Origin: Paraburkholderia ferrariae NBRC 106233
GTDB taxonomy: Bacteria; Pseudomonadota; Gammaproteobacteria; Burkholderiales; Burkholderiaceae
Direction: 5' to 3'
Assembly (NCBI RefSeq): GCF_000685035.1
Contig: NZ_BAYB01000026.1
Location: 1 to 55,211 of the forward strand
Length of the DNA stretch: 55,211 nucleotides
The notes below the pieces were generated by a model. That model worked only from the letters and a program-made list of their open reading frames with translations, was not told the origin of the DNA and ran no database searches. The number at the start of each line of letters is the position of its first letter. Within the stretch, counting starts at the first letter, position 1. Of the stretch, positions 41,609 through 50,085 are shown piece by piece. The translations under genes were made by a program, and so were the position numbers.

Positions 41609-42721
41609 ATGTCAACGGAAGCGCCGCGTCCGCAGCTGCAGCTGCAGCTGCAGCAACTAGACGATGCCCGCATGCGCTTTGCGGAAGGTGACACGCTTCC
41701 AGAGCATCTTCTGCCGGGTAGCCTGGCGCGCTCCTGGGAGCGCTCTCGCACGGCGGGACTCAAACCGTGGAGTTCGCCGAACTATGAGGCCTTGCAGCCA
41801 CCGGGCAATCCCCGTGCACACCCGAATGACCGTCAGCTCGTGCAATGCGTTCGGGCCGAAATGGAACAGCTCTGGACGGCCTTCGGTGGCCCGCAATGGA
41901 CCGTATTCTGCGTCAATCCCGACCGTGTAATCGTACATCAGTACAGGAACCAGGACGGCCGCTGCGGCTTGCTGCAACCGATTCAGGTCGGCCGTCGCAT
42001 TCAGGAATCAGATATTGGCACTACAGCCCCGAGTTGCGCGCTGGCCGAGGGGCGACCGATCGTGGTGCATGGTAGTCAGCATTACCTGAGCGAATTCGAC
42101 ACCGTGTTCTGTCTGTCTGTCCCGCTGCATGGACTGGAGGGCGAACTGATCGGGGCATTGGATATTACCGGTGTCGGAGAGCGGAACCCTGGACTCCTGC
42201 TGGCACATTTCCGGCAGGCCGCGCTGGCCGCAGAAAACAGACTGATATCCGGCTTGCAACATTGCCATCTGCTTCGCCTGCGCCACGATCCGCGCTGGGC
42301 TGAATCACCGATGCAGGGATTGCTGGCAATCAACGCCGAAGGTCAGCTACGCGCGGCCAATCGCATTGCAAGGAGGATGTTGGGACTGCCAGCTTCGGGC
42401 ATCGAGCCTGGCCTGCACATTGACGAGATGTTTGCCGAGGCCCGCGTGGTTCAACGCCGACGGCTATTGAAGCCGGGAACTGGTCAATATGTTCCGTTGC
42501 GCGACGGCACAACCGCATTCGTGGATCTCCTCCGCGTCGCACAGGGTACACGGCCGCTTTGCTGGCCTGCCCCCAAACACCCGGCATTGCGCGAACAAAC
42601 ATTACAGGCAGTCGCAAAGGCACTGCATGCCAACAACGGAAACATCTCCGCCACCGCACGCGAACTTGGCATCTCCCGTACCACGCTTTACAAGAAAATG
42701 CGCGGTCTGCCTGTCCAGTAA
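41609..42721 (+). CDS. AcoR-like regulator lacking the AAA+ domain
   Basis: A 370-residue regulator with the architecture of AcoR-type enhancer-binding proteins minus the ATPase. Residues about 20-60 carry the family opening (LLPGSLARSWERSRTAGLKP). About 75-215 form a GAF-like sensor, with ESDIGTTAPSCALAEGRPIVVHGSQHYL and VPLHGLEGELIGALDITG. About 230-300 resemble a PAS segment (GLLAINAEGQLRAANRIARRMLG). The last 45 residues are a Fis-type helix-turn-helix (AKALHANNGNISATARELGISRTTLYKKM). The GAFTGA loop and Walker A of the sigma-54 activator domain are absent, and full-length relatives are about 650 residues. It probably senses the aromatic substrate and acts on a sigma-70 promoter. AGGG is 7 bp before the ATG. 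Confidence 0.87.
   Translation: MSTEAPRPQLQLQLQQLDDARMRFAEGDTLPEHLLPGSLARSWERSRTAGLKPWSSPNYEALQPPGNPRAHPNDRQLVQCVRAEMEQLWTAFGGPQWTVFCVNPDRVIVHQYRNQDGRCGLLQPIQVGRRIQESDIGTTAPSCALAEGRPIVVHGSQHYLSEFDTVFCLSVPLHGLEGELIGALDITGVGERNPGLLLAHFRQAALAAENRLISGLQHCHLLRLRHDPRWAESPMQGLLAINAEGQLRAANRIARRMLGLPASGIEPGLHIDEMFAEARVVQRRRLLKPGTGQYVPLRDGTTAFVDLLRVAQGTRPLCWPAPKHPALREQTLQAVAKALHANNGNISATARELGISRTTLYKKMRGLPVQ
41632..41653 (+). repeat. GCAGCT hexanucleotide repeat
   Basis: Three full copies of GCAGCT plus a partial fourth encode the Gln-Leu repeat near the N-terminus of the AcoR-like regulator. The unit is in frame, so slippage would change length by two residues without breaking the gene. Confidence 0.85.
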
Positions 42722-42979
42722 GCCGAGCCGATACCGTAGCGGCAAACCACGCTCCATGTCCCTGAGCCCGGCAGCTCCCGGTTCCCGGCGACATACCCCT
42801 CAGTCACCGGAGATACGCGCCCGTTCCCTGCGGCGGAAACGCGCATCGGTCGGGTATACGTGTCGCGCCAGGCACGTTCTGGCGAGTCTGTCTGTATCGC
42901 CGCAATTGTCTTTTGGTTACTGGACGTCAAGAGGATTTTTCCCTATTGTCCGGCTTTATTATCCCCTGGAGTAGAAAAT
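42722..42979 (+). other. Spacer before chemoreceptor gene
   Basis: About 260 bp between the regulator and the chemoreceptor. No gene is supported. A short AT-rich patch (42930-42975) precedes the chemoreceptor ribosome-binding site. A flagellar sigma-28 promoter was looked for and not found. Confidence 0.4.
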
Positions 42980-44626
42980 ATGAATCTGAGCCAACTGCCG
43001 GTGAAAGCAAAGCTCACGGGAGCGTTTGGAATACTGGCGGTTATCGTGCTGGTCGTTTCCGGACTGTCGCTCATAGAACTGAATGAAGCGCACAACCGAT
43101 TTGCCGGCTATATCAGTGGCATCAATGCACGTGCCGATATGGCTGAAGCAGTGCGTACGGCGGTCGACGATCGTGCGATGGCGGTGCGTAACCTTGTACT
43201 CGTCAGCACACCCGCCGATGTCGAACAGGAGAAGGCTGCGGTCACTGATGCGGAACGACGCGTCGAGTCCAACCTCGAGAAGTTCAATGCAATGGTGGCC
43301 AGCGCGTCCGACATGAGCGACAGGGGGCGTAGTCTGGCGGCTGAGCTTCCGCGAATCGAAGCACTCTACCGCCCAGTGGCCCTGGACATCGATCGGCTGG
43401 CCCTGAGCAATCAGCGCGATGCGGCGATTGCTGAAATTGACACGAAATGCAGGCCGCTACTGTCGACGCTGATCAAGGCATCCAACGACTATCAGGATTT
43501 CAGCCGTCAGTATGCGGCGCAGATGGTGCAGGAGTCGCGCGACCAGTTTACCGCTCAACGGAACCTGTTGATTGCCTTCTGCCTTGTCGCGGTTGCGATC
43601 GCGGTGCTGGCCGGCATCGTCATTACGCGAGGCCTGTTGCGGGCACTCGGCGCCGAGCCGGCCGAATTGGGAGAAGTGACCCAACGTGTGGCGAGCGGAG
43701 ATCTGAGCCCGGTGCGGGGCGCCAAAAGCGCACCTGCCGGCAGCGTGCTCGCATCGATGAGTGAAATGCAGGCGAGCCTCGTTAGCCTGATTGGTCAGGT
43801 TCGCACTTCCGCGGATGGCATCGCCACTGGTTCGAGCCAGATTGCTTCAGGCAACGTGGATCTTTCCTCGCGCACGGAGCAGCAGGCTGCGTCTCTGCAG
43901 GAAACTGCCGCGAGCATGGAAGAACTGACCTCGACGGTAAGGCAGAACGCCGAGAACGCGCAGCAGGCAAGCTCACTCTCCGCGAATGCGTCCGAAGTAG
44001 CAGGAAGGGGCAATCAGGTCGTCAGTCGCGTGGTCGATACGATGGGCGATATCAATGCAAGTTCCAGCAAGATTGCCGAGATCACCGGGATCATTGAAGG
44101 TATTGCTTTCCAGACGAATATCCTGGCGCTGAATGCTGCCGTGGAAGCGGCCCGCGCTGGAGAGCAGGGGCGCGGATTTGCCGTGGTCGCAAGCGAGGTG
44201 CGCAGTCTCGCCCAGCGTTCGTCCAGTGCTGCGAAGGAAATCAAGGATCTGATCGACGCCTCCGTGCAAAAAATCCAGGAAGGTTCGTCGCTTGCGAATG
44301 AGGCCGGAAAAACGATGGCGGAGGTCACACAGGCGGTGGCTCGCGTCACTGACATCATGGGTGAAATCGCTTCCGCATCGACCGAACAGAGCCGGGGTAT
44401 CGAGCAGGTCAATCAGGCGATCACACAGATGGACGAAGTCACGCAGCAGAATGCCGCGCTGGTGGAGGAAGCGGCCGCTGCGTCGAAATCACTCGAAAAC
44501 CAGGGGCGGCAGTTGAACCAGGCAGTGTCGTTCTTCCGGCTGGATTCCAGCGCACAGGTATCGGGAATGGACGGTTTTTCGACAACGGCAGCCCTTCCAG
44601 CAGGTCGAGCAAATAGTCGCCCATGA
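42980..44626 (+). CDS. Methyl-accepting chemotaxis protein
   Basis: A 548-residue Tsr/Tar-type chemoreceptor. Helix one (LTGAFGILAVIVLVVSGLSL) and helix two (LLIAFCLVAVAIAVLAGIVI) frame a periplasmic four-helix-bundle ligand domain (about 35-190). HAMP follows (LRALGAEPAELGEVTQRVAS). The cytoplasmic hairpin has its conserved tip IAFQTNILALNAAVEAARAG and GRGFAVVASEVRSLAQRS. The C-terminus ends NSRP with no CheR/CheB-binding pentapeptide. GGAG is 8 bp before the ATG. It lies downstream of the aryl-alcohol genes in the same direction, so chemotaxis to that compound is plausible, though unproven. IS scars begin just after its stop. Confidence 0.94.
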   Translation: MNLSQLPVKAKLTGAFGILAVIVLVVSGLSLIELNEAHNRFAGYISGINARADMAEAVRTAVDDRAMAVRNLVLVSTPADVEQEKAAVTDAERRVESNLEKFNAMVASASDMSDRGRSLAAELPRIEALYRPVALDIDRLALSNQRDAAIAEIDTKCRPLLSTLIKASNDYQDFSRQYAAQMVQESRDQFTAQRNLLIAFCLVAVAIAVLAGIVITRGLLRALGAEPAELGEVTQRVASGDLSPVRGAKSAPAGSVLASMSEMQASLVSLIGQVRTSADGIATGSSQIASGNVDLSSRTEQQAASLQETAASMEELTSTVRQNAENAQQASSLSANASEVAGRGNQVVSRVVDTMGDINASSSKIAEITGIIEGIAFQTNILALNAAVEAARAGEQGRGFAVVASEVRSLAQRSSSAAKEIKDLIDASVQKIQEGSSLANEAGKTMAEVTQAVARVTDIMGEIASASTEQSRGIEQVNQAITQMDEVTQQNAALVEEAAAASKSLENQGRQLNQAVSFFRLDSSAQVSGMDGFSTTAALPAGRANSRP

Positions 44627-44639
44627 ACAACCCGGATCT

Positions 44640-44690
44640 CCCAAGCCAAGCCGCAAAGTGGCGACCGGACTTGAACCGTTGCCCCATAAG
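44640..44690 (-). mobile_element. IS110-family transposase fragment
   Basis: On the minus strand the frame reads GQRFKSGRHFAAWLG, the well-conserved start of the IS110 transposase_20 domain (F-SGR-FAAWLGL-P). It breaks off after AAWLG and continues into the end of the chemoreceptor gene. Only about 16 residues remain, so this is a scar and no longer mobile. Confidence 0.5.
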
Positions 44691-44707
44691 GCTTTGATGG
44701 TTTTTCA

Positions 44708-44840
44708 GGGGGTGTCGGAATTTCCGTGTTCAAGGCGGGGTTGAGATTTACACGGATGGCCGAGTGAATCGGTCCGAGTAGAGGATGGCGAATTGGTTCA
44801 TCGCTGTCTTCCAGTCGTGAGCGGCACGCCCCAATCGGCG
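44708..44840 (-). mobile_element. IS256-family transposase C-terminal remnant and IS end
   Basis: The minus-strand frame DWKTAMNQFAILYSDRFT, ending in a stop at 44748-44750, matches the C-terminus of IS256-family transposases. About 20-40 bp beyond the stop, GGGGTGTCGGAATTTCCGTG (44708-44728 as read on the plus strand) looks like the outer terminal repeat of such an element. The rest of the transposase and the other end are missing upstream of about 44840, so this is a deletion scar. Confidence 0.65.
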
Positions 44841-45035
44841 GTGATATTGGCCGGCTAAGTCGATCACCCGCCGTACCCCGACGCAACCGTGTCACCCGTA
44901 TCGCCCTGGTCAGCAAACCGGCATCGGCGGAACTGATGCGTCTGGAAAACCGTCTCCGGGCCAAGCTCAAGACCGGCCGACCCGAGCGATGTCCGGCGCG
45001 GCAGGCTGCCCGCGCCGGGCCACCTGAACAACTGC
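44841..45035. other. Unassigned sequence at IS scar
   Basis: About 195 bp between the IS256 remnant and the nitrilase-like gene end. A plus-strand frame reads RVTRIALVSKPASAELMRLE and then NRLRAKLKTGRPE, which looks coding-like and could be the tail of a gene cut by the element. I cannot name it. Confidence 0.35.
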
Positions 45036-45851
45036 TCAGGGAATCAGCAGCTCGCGGCGCCCATCCGCATGCTCGATGCGTTGGCCCGAAAGCGACAGAC
45101 GCTGATCGCGGCCATAGTCGTAGAGCGTGCGCGCTGCTGGAATCTGGCCGAAATCCAGCTCGATGGTGTGGTGGCTTTCTTCGCGCCCTGCTTCGAAAAT
45201 CAGCCGCCCGAACGGGTCCACTGCCGCGCTGCCGCCTGCGAATGTCAGGTCGCCGGCACCTTCGCGCACCCGGTTCGCCATCACCGCGAAAACCTGGTTC
45301 TCCTGTGCACGCGCCATGATCGCCGTGCGATGCACCTGGCCGAACGGCTCCATGTTGCCGTTCGTCACCAGCAGCAATTGCGCGCCCAGCTCGACCGTTG
45401 CCCGGGCGCTCTCGGCAAATTCGATGTCGTAGCAGATCAGGAGGCCGAGGCGCACACCGCGCCATTCGACCGTGGCGAACCGGTCGCCGGGCAGCACGAC
45501 ACCGTGCTCCGCCACCCACAGATGCGTCTTGCGATAGCTGAGCGCCACGCCGTCCGGCGTGACGAACACCGTCGTGTTGTAGAACTTGCTCCCGTCGTTT
45601 TCGATGAGACCCGTGACCACGGCAACATTGCGCTCGCGCGCCGCGGCACGAATCGCGCTCACGCTGGGGCCGTCGATCGGCTCGGCATGCGATGCAAGCT
45701 GCCCGACTTCGAGAAAGCCGGTGAGATGCGCTTCGGGAAACAGGACAATGTCGGTATCGGCAGCGCATGCCGAAATGGCCTGCTTCGCGCGGTTCAGGTT
45801 AAAGGCCGTGTCGCCGTCGCGGCCGGCCAACTGTACGATTTCGATCTTCAT
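45036..45851 (-). CDS. Carbon-nitrogen hydrolase (nitrilase superfamily)
   Basis: A 271-residue amidase of the nitrilase superfamily. The Glu-Lys-Cys triad is visible: Glu in DIVLFPEAHLTGF, Lys in ALSYRKTHLWVAEH, Cys in GLLICYDIEFAES. NRVREGAGDLTFAGGSAAVDPFGR after it is also standard. It probably hydrolyses an omega-amide, carbamoyl or small aliphatic amide. I start at the ATG at 45851 (MKIEIVQLAGRDGD), the usual family N-terminus; longer frames lack similarity. It follows the YtcJ-type amidohydrolase on the same strand by about 125 bp. Combined with the polyamine uptake genes to the right, a role in nitrogen scavenging is likely. Confidence 0.9.
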   Translation of the reverse strand: MKIEIVQLAGRDGDTAFNLNRAKQAISACAADTDIVLFPEAHLTGFLEVGQLASHAEPIDGPSVSAIRAAARERNVAVVTGLIENDGSKFYNTTVFVTPDGVALSYRKTHLWVAEHGVVLPGDRFATVEWRGVRLGLLICYDIEFAESARATVELGAQLLLVTNGNMEPFGQVHRTAIMARAQENQVFAVMANRVREGAGDLTFAGGSAAVDPFGRLIFEAGREESHHTIELDFGQIPAARTLYDYGRDQRLSLSGQRIEHADGRRELLIP

Positions 45852-45977
45852 GGATGGACCTGGTTGGGTTGGCGGAACGTTGGCCACTACTCACGTGGCC
45901 TTGCCCAAAGGCGCGTTCCAGTATGATGTTGCGCGCCGGCTTTAATATCCGCGTCGATTGATTATCCCGGCGTCTTT

Positions 45978-47603
45978 TCAGTTAGCCCAGCCAGGCTCCG
46001 CATGAACGACTTCGCCCCGGAAGCACGTTTGAACGATCCGGGTCTGCGTGAGCTGCTCCACCGGATGCAGCAGCGGATTGCGGTCGAGAATCGTGAAGCT
46101 CGCATCCTTGCCTGCTTCGAGCGACCCGGTGCAATCGTCGAAGCGCAGGGCATACGCCGCGTTGATCGTATAGGCCTCGAGCATCGTGAGCAGATCGAGA
46201 CGTTCGTCCGGATTCCACGGCGCACCGCCGGGTTCGTCGACGAGCACGCGCGTCACGCCGGTCTGGATGATCTGCAGCGGGTCCATCGTCGTCACCGACC
46301 AGTCCGAACCGGCCGCGAGCAGCGCACCCGCATTGCGCAGGCTGCGGAACGGGTAGTTGCACGCGGCGCGCTCCGGGCCAAACAGATCGACATAGAGCTG
46401 CTGCTGCTCGGGCCGCGCGGCGCCCCAGAGCGCCTGCACGCTAGCGATCGCACCCAGTTGATGGAAGCGCCCCATGTCGGCCGGATCGACCAGTTGCAAG
46501 TGGGCAAACTGCGCGCGGCGGTCGCGCGATCCGTTGCACTGCTGCGCGTATTCGAGCGCGTCGAGCGCCATGCGCACTGCGCGATCGGCCAGCGTGTGGA
46601 AGTGCAGGTCGAAACCGGCCGCGTCGGCCAGTTGCGAGATTTCGTTCAGCGCCTCCTGGGTCCACAGCGCGAGACCGCAATCGTCGGTGCCCGCGTACGG
46701 TTCGAGCAGCGCAGCGGTCTTCGACTCGGGAACGCCATCGATGAATATCTTGACCGTGTGCAGGCGCAGCGTGTCGCACTCGAATTCCTTGCGCCACGCA
46801 GCGAAGCGTTCGATCTGCTCGCGCGCGTTGCCGCGCGGACTAGCCATCAGGCCCGCGCTCATATAGGCCTTGAGCGTACCCTCGCGCTGGGCCGTTGCAT
46901 AGGCATCCAGTTCCGGCCTTTCGACGCGCGCGTCGAACCAGCCTGTGATGCCGTAGCCATGAGCCATGCGGTGCGCCTTGCCGAGCGCCTTCGGATAACC
47001 CGCGGGGCTCAGTTGCGGAATGCGCGAACAGATGCGATAGAACGCGGCTTCGTGCACGACACCCGTAGGCGCGCCATCGGCATCGCGCTCGTGAACGCCG
47101 CCTTGCATCTCCGGCGTGTCCTTCGTGATTCCCAGCACCTCCAGCGCCTTCGAATTGAGGCAGCCGCTGTGGACGTCGAAATTCACGACCAGCAGCGGAC
47201 GGTCCGGCACGATCTCGTCGAGCAACTGGCGCGTCGGATAGGCACCGAACGCGGGTAGATTCGCGCCGCCCAGATAGACCCACGGTTCGTTCGGCGTGGC
47301 TTCTGCGCAGGCACGGATGCGCGCGATAATGGCCTGCGGGTCGTTGATACCCGACAGGTCGAAATCGCCAAGGATCAGGTGGCCCTCGAGCGGATGCGCG
47401 TGGCCGTCGATGAGCCCCGGCAGCATCATCGCGCCGCGCAGATCGACGCGCTGCGTACGCGGTCCGGCCAGTGCGGCGACTTCCTCGTTCCGGCCAACGG
47501 CCAGGATCTTGCCGTTGTGAACGGCCAGCGCTTGCGCAAAGCGTCGGCTGACGTCGGCGGTATAGAGTGTGCCGTTCAGGTACACGACATCGGCGTGTTG
47601 CAT
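45978..47603 (-). CDS. YtcJ-type metal-dependent amidohydrolase
   Basis: A 541-residue amidohydrolase-superfamily enzyme of the YtcJ/NfdA type. The first metal pair is MLPGLIDGHAHPLEGHL. Later ligands appear in FHTLADRAVRMALDAL and QFAHLQLVDPADM, with the catalytic Asp in LLAAGSDWSVTTMDPL. The N- and C-terminal strands form the small beta domain (VYLNGTLYTADV; FTILDRNPLLHP). Family members hydrolyse amides or formamides; the substrate here is unknown. The ATG at 47603 is supported by GGAGGAG 4 bp upstream. It lies downstream of the LuxR-type regulator on the same strand. Confidence 0.92.
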   Translation of the reverse strand: MQHADVVYLNGTLYTADVSRRFAQALAVHNGKILAVGRNEEVAALAGPRTQRVDLRGAMMLPGLIDGHAHPLEGHLILGDFDLSGINDPQAIIARIRACAEATPNEPWVYLGGANLPAFGAYPTRQLLDEIVPDRPLLVVNFDVHSGCLNSKALEVLGITKDTPEMQGGVHERDADGAPTGVVHEAAFYRICSRIPQLSPAGYPKALGKAHRMAHGYGITGWFDARVERPELDAYATAQREGTLKAYMSAGLMASPRGNAREQIERFAAWRKEFECDTLRLHTVKIFIDGVPESKTAALLEPYAGTDDCGLALWTQEALNEISQLADAAGFDLHFHTLADRAVRMALDALEYAQQCNGSRDRRAQFAHLQLVDPADMGRFHQLGAIASVQALWGAARPEQQQLYVDLFGPERAACNYPFRSLRNAGALLAAGSDWSVTTMDPLQIIQTGVTRVLVDEPGGAPWNPDERLDLLTMLEAYTINAAYALRFDDCTGSLEAGKDASFTILDRNPLLHPVEQLTQTRIVQTCFRGEVVHAEPGWAN

Positions 47604-47768
47604 TTTTCTCCTCCAATCGTGGGAATCATGGGTTCGGGTGCGGCGCACCGGCTGCTCGCCCGCCAATTCCGGCGTATCGAGCGGATTGACTCAATGCTAT
47701 GGATCACTAATCGTTTGGTCTGCCCTCGTTTTGAGGACAAACCCAAAAGCGGCAGATCAAGCTTCGCT

Positions 47769-48605
47769 CTACGCGGGGCCGGTGGTGCCGGCAACGATTG
47801 CGCCGCCCGCGGTCCACGCGAACAGGCCGGCCCGGTTCGCCACCCCGAGCTTGGCGAGCGCACGGCCAAGATAGGTCCGCACGCTGCAGGGTTCGACCTC
47901 GAGCGTCTGCGCGATCTGTGCCACCTGGCGTCCTTCCAGCAGCGCGCAGCACACCAGCCGCTCGCGCTGCGACAGCGCCACGCCATCGCCGGCGAGCCGC
48001 TGCTCGAAACGTTGCGCGAGCGTTGCCTGCGCCGAATGGTGCGCGACGCTCGCAAGCCGCGCATGTTGCACGAGGAGCGGCAACAGGAAGTCGCCCAACT
48101 GGCGCATCCGGCTCAATTCGTCTAGCGTGAATGAAGGCTCGCCACGGCGCCTGAACAGGGAAAGCGCATACACGTATTCGCCGTAGTCGCTGCCGAGCAG
48201 CGTGCATTCCTCGCCGAGCTCGCCTTGTGTGAAATAACGCCCGTATGCGGTGGCCTCGCTCACGTGATGGTTGCTCGAAAATACGATCTGAGGGTCGGTA
48301 AGACGCTCCACGTAAGGCAGGATCGTATCGGCGCGCCAGTCGCCGCCCAGATACAGATCGAGCGCGTGGCGCGTGTCGTCGGGATCGATCTCGCCCGCGA
48401 AAAACAGCAGATCGACGCCGTCCACGCATCGCGACGGCGCGCGGCGCCGGTAGCGCGTCGCCACCGTGTGGCACGAGTGCGGTTCGAGCGCGTCACATAG
48501 CCAACACCACAGACGGCCGGGAAACTGCGCGCTGCCGAGCGCGGCGATCAGGTCGCCGGCACGGCTCAGCGCAATGGCGGCGGGATTCATCGTCGAAGGC
48601 ACCAT
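47769..48605 (-). CDS. LuxR-family transcriptional regulator
   Basis: A 278-residue regulator. The C-terminal GerE/LuxR helix-turn-helix is plain: LSQRERLVCCALLEGRQVAQ, IAQTLEVEPCSVRTYLGRAL, AKLGVANRAGLFAW (about residues 205-265). The first 200 residues form an unrecognised sensor-like domain with many aromatic residues. It is not an evident acyl-homoserine-lactone-binding domain, since the W-Y-D pattern is not clear. It is upstream of the YtcJ-type amidohydrolase on the same strand and divergent from the serine hydrolase, so it is the natural candidate regulator for both. Starts at 48605 and 48590 are both possible; neither has a strong ribosome-binding site. Confidence 0.88.
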   Translation of the reverse strand: MVPSTMNPAAIALSRAGDLIAALGSAQFPGRLWCWLCDALEPHSCHTVATRYRRRAPSRCVDGVDLLFFAGEIDPDDTRHALDLYLGGDWRADTILPYVERLTDPQIVFSSNHHVSEATAYGRYFTQGELGEECTLLGSDYGEYVYALSLFRRRGEPSFTLDELSRMRQLGDFLLPLLVQHARLASVAHHSAQATLAQRFEQRLAGDGVALSQRERLVCCALLEGRQVAQIAQTLEVEPCSVRTYLGRALAKLGVANRAGLFAWTAGGAIVAGTTGPA

Positions 48606-48714
48606 GTCGTCGAGTTACGGGCAAAAAGGCCGCCCCGACGCGTTGCCGCACCGTATTCAGCGACCCGTGCGCATGGTACCGGCACCCCCTTGCCGCGTGG
48701 GAGCCAAAGCAGCC

Positions 48715-48764
48715 TTGCCCCCTGCGCGGGGGGGCAGACCGTTCCCCTGGGGCGTCTCTATAGT
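48715..48764 (+). promoter_or_regulatory. Promoter region with G-rich operator-like motif
   Basis: TTGCCCCCTGCGCGGGGGGG runs into CAGACCG (48715-48741), forming an imperfect inverted repeat TGCCCCC/GGGGGCA. Seventeen bases later comes TATAGT (48759-48764), a good -10 element, about 30 bp before the serine hydrolase start. A close relative of the G-rich block precedes the second PotF gene. Confidence 0.55.
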
Positions 48765-48796
48765 GAGCCGCATTTCGAACCACAGGAAGATTGCCG

Positions 48797-49993
48797 ATGT
48801 CACGCATCATGTGCGGCGCGCCCGTGCCCGCAGAACACCAGGTCACCCTCGCCAACTGGCGCACCGCCCCGCACAGCCAGTGGGCATTCCGCAACGTCCG
48901 CCGCCTGCTGCCCACCGCGGCCATCCCGGGTGCGTCCTACCCGGATCGCGCGGTTCAGGCCCGTCCAGGATGCATGATCGATCTCGGCACGCTCCCGTTC
49001 GAAACGCCGGCCGGCGAGACCTGGTCCATCGACCGAATGCTGCGGGAGACGAGCACGGACGGCTTTCTCGTCATGCAGCACGGCACGATTGTCGCCGAAC
49101 GCTACGACCACGGCCTCACGCCGGATAGCCCGCATCTGATCTTCTCGGTCACGAAATCGGTCGTCGGTCTGCTGGCGGGCGTGCTCGCCGATCGGGGCAT
49201 GCTGGACGTCGATGCGCCCGTCACGGACTATCTGCCCGAACTGCGCCGCAGCGCGTTCGACGGTGCGACCATGCGCCATCTGCTCGACATGACGGTCAGC
49301 ATCGACTTCGCCGAGGACTATCTCGACACGCGCGGCAATTTCCTGCGCTATCGCCGCGCAATGGGCTGGAACCCGGCCATCGAAAGCGACCCGATCGACC
49401 TGAGGCGTTTCCTCATGGAGTTGCAGCGCGGCGAGCGCGCGCACGGCGAGGTCTTCCACTACAACTCGCCGACCACCGACGCCCTGGGCTGGGTGCTGGA
49501 GCGCGCCGCATCGCAGCCGATCGACGCACTGCTCTCGCAATACATCTGGGCGCCGCTCGGCGCGCACCACGAGGCATGGATGGCACTCGACCGCCTCGGC
49601 GCGCCGCGCGCCGCCGCAGGCCTGTGCGCGACGCTGGGCGACCTTGCGCGCTTCGCGGAAATGATGCGCTGCCGCGGCGTGGCGAACGGCCGCCAGGTGG
49701 TGCCCGGCTGGTGGATCGACGACGTGCTCGGCAACGGCAGCCGCGACGCATGGAAACGCTCGACGTGGGCCGATTTCCTGCCCGGCGCGCACTATCGCAG
49801 CAAGTGGTACGTCACCGGCGAGGCGGGCAGCCCGTATATGGCCATCGGCATCCATGGGCAGTGGATCTACATCGATCCGGCCTCCGGCGTCGTCATCGTC
49901 AGGCTCTCGTCGCAGCCGCTGCCCGTGGACGACGCAGCGGACGCCGCGGCGCTCGCCGCCTACCGGGCCATCGTGCGGCATCTCGCAGATTGA
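48797..49993 (+). CDS. Beta-lactamase-like serine hydrolase (NylB/EstB type)
   Basis: A 398-residue serine hydrolase of the beta-lactamase/penicillin-binding-protein fold. The nucleophile motif S-x-x-K is in LIFSVTKSVVGLLAG, the Y-x-N/S motif in VFHYNSPTTDALGW. The late GIHGQWIYIDPASGVVIV strand supplies the third element. Length and the GLCATLGDLARFAEMM segment fit the group with 6-aminohexanoate-dimer hydrolase (NylB) and EstB esterases, not true beta-lactamases, and no signal peptide is seen. It probably cleaves an amide or ester intracellularly. AGGAAG is 7 bp before the ATG at 48797. It is divergent from the LuxR-type regulator and upstream of the polyamine-binding genes. Confidence 0.88.
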   Translation: MSRIMCGAPVPAEHQVTLANWRTAPHSQWAFRNVRRLLPTAAIPGASYPDRAVQARPGCMIDLGTLPFETPAGETWSIDRMLRETSTDGFLVMQHGTIVAERYDHGLTPDSPHLIFSVTKSVVGLLAGVLADRGMLDVDAPVTDYLPELRRSAFDGATMRHLLDMTVSIDFAEDYLDTRGNFLRYRRAMGWNPAIESDPIDLRRFLMELQRGERAHGEVFHYNSPTTDALGWVLERAASQPIDALLSQYIWAPLGAHHEAWMALDRLGAPRAAAGLCATLGDLARFAEMMRCRGVANGRQVVPGWWIDDVLGNGSRDAWKRSTWADFLPGAHYRSKWYVTGEAGSPYMAIGIHGQWIYIDPASGVVIVRLSSQPLPVDDAADAAALAAYRAIVRHLAD

Positions 49994-50085
49994 ACGCAAC
50001 GCGACCGTTTTCTCAAGCTATATTTTCGCAACACGAATCATGTCGTCCGCACAGGACGGCCCCATAAAACCATGGAGAAAGGCAA

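Noticed and set aside
42930..42980. Flagellar sigma-28 promoter before the chemoreceptor.
   Set aside because: No TAAA-N15-GCCGATAA-like sequence could be found.
44413..45768. A 451-codon minus-strand frame spanning the chemoreceptor end and the nitrilase gene.
   Set aside because: It crosses two real genes and the IS scars in the wrong frame. The recognisable transposase residues are in other frames.
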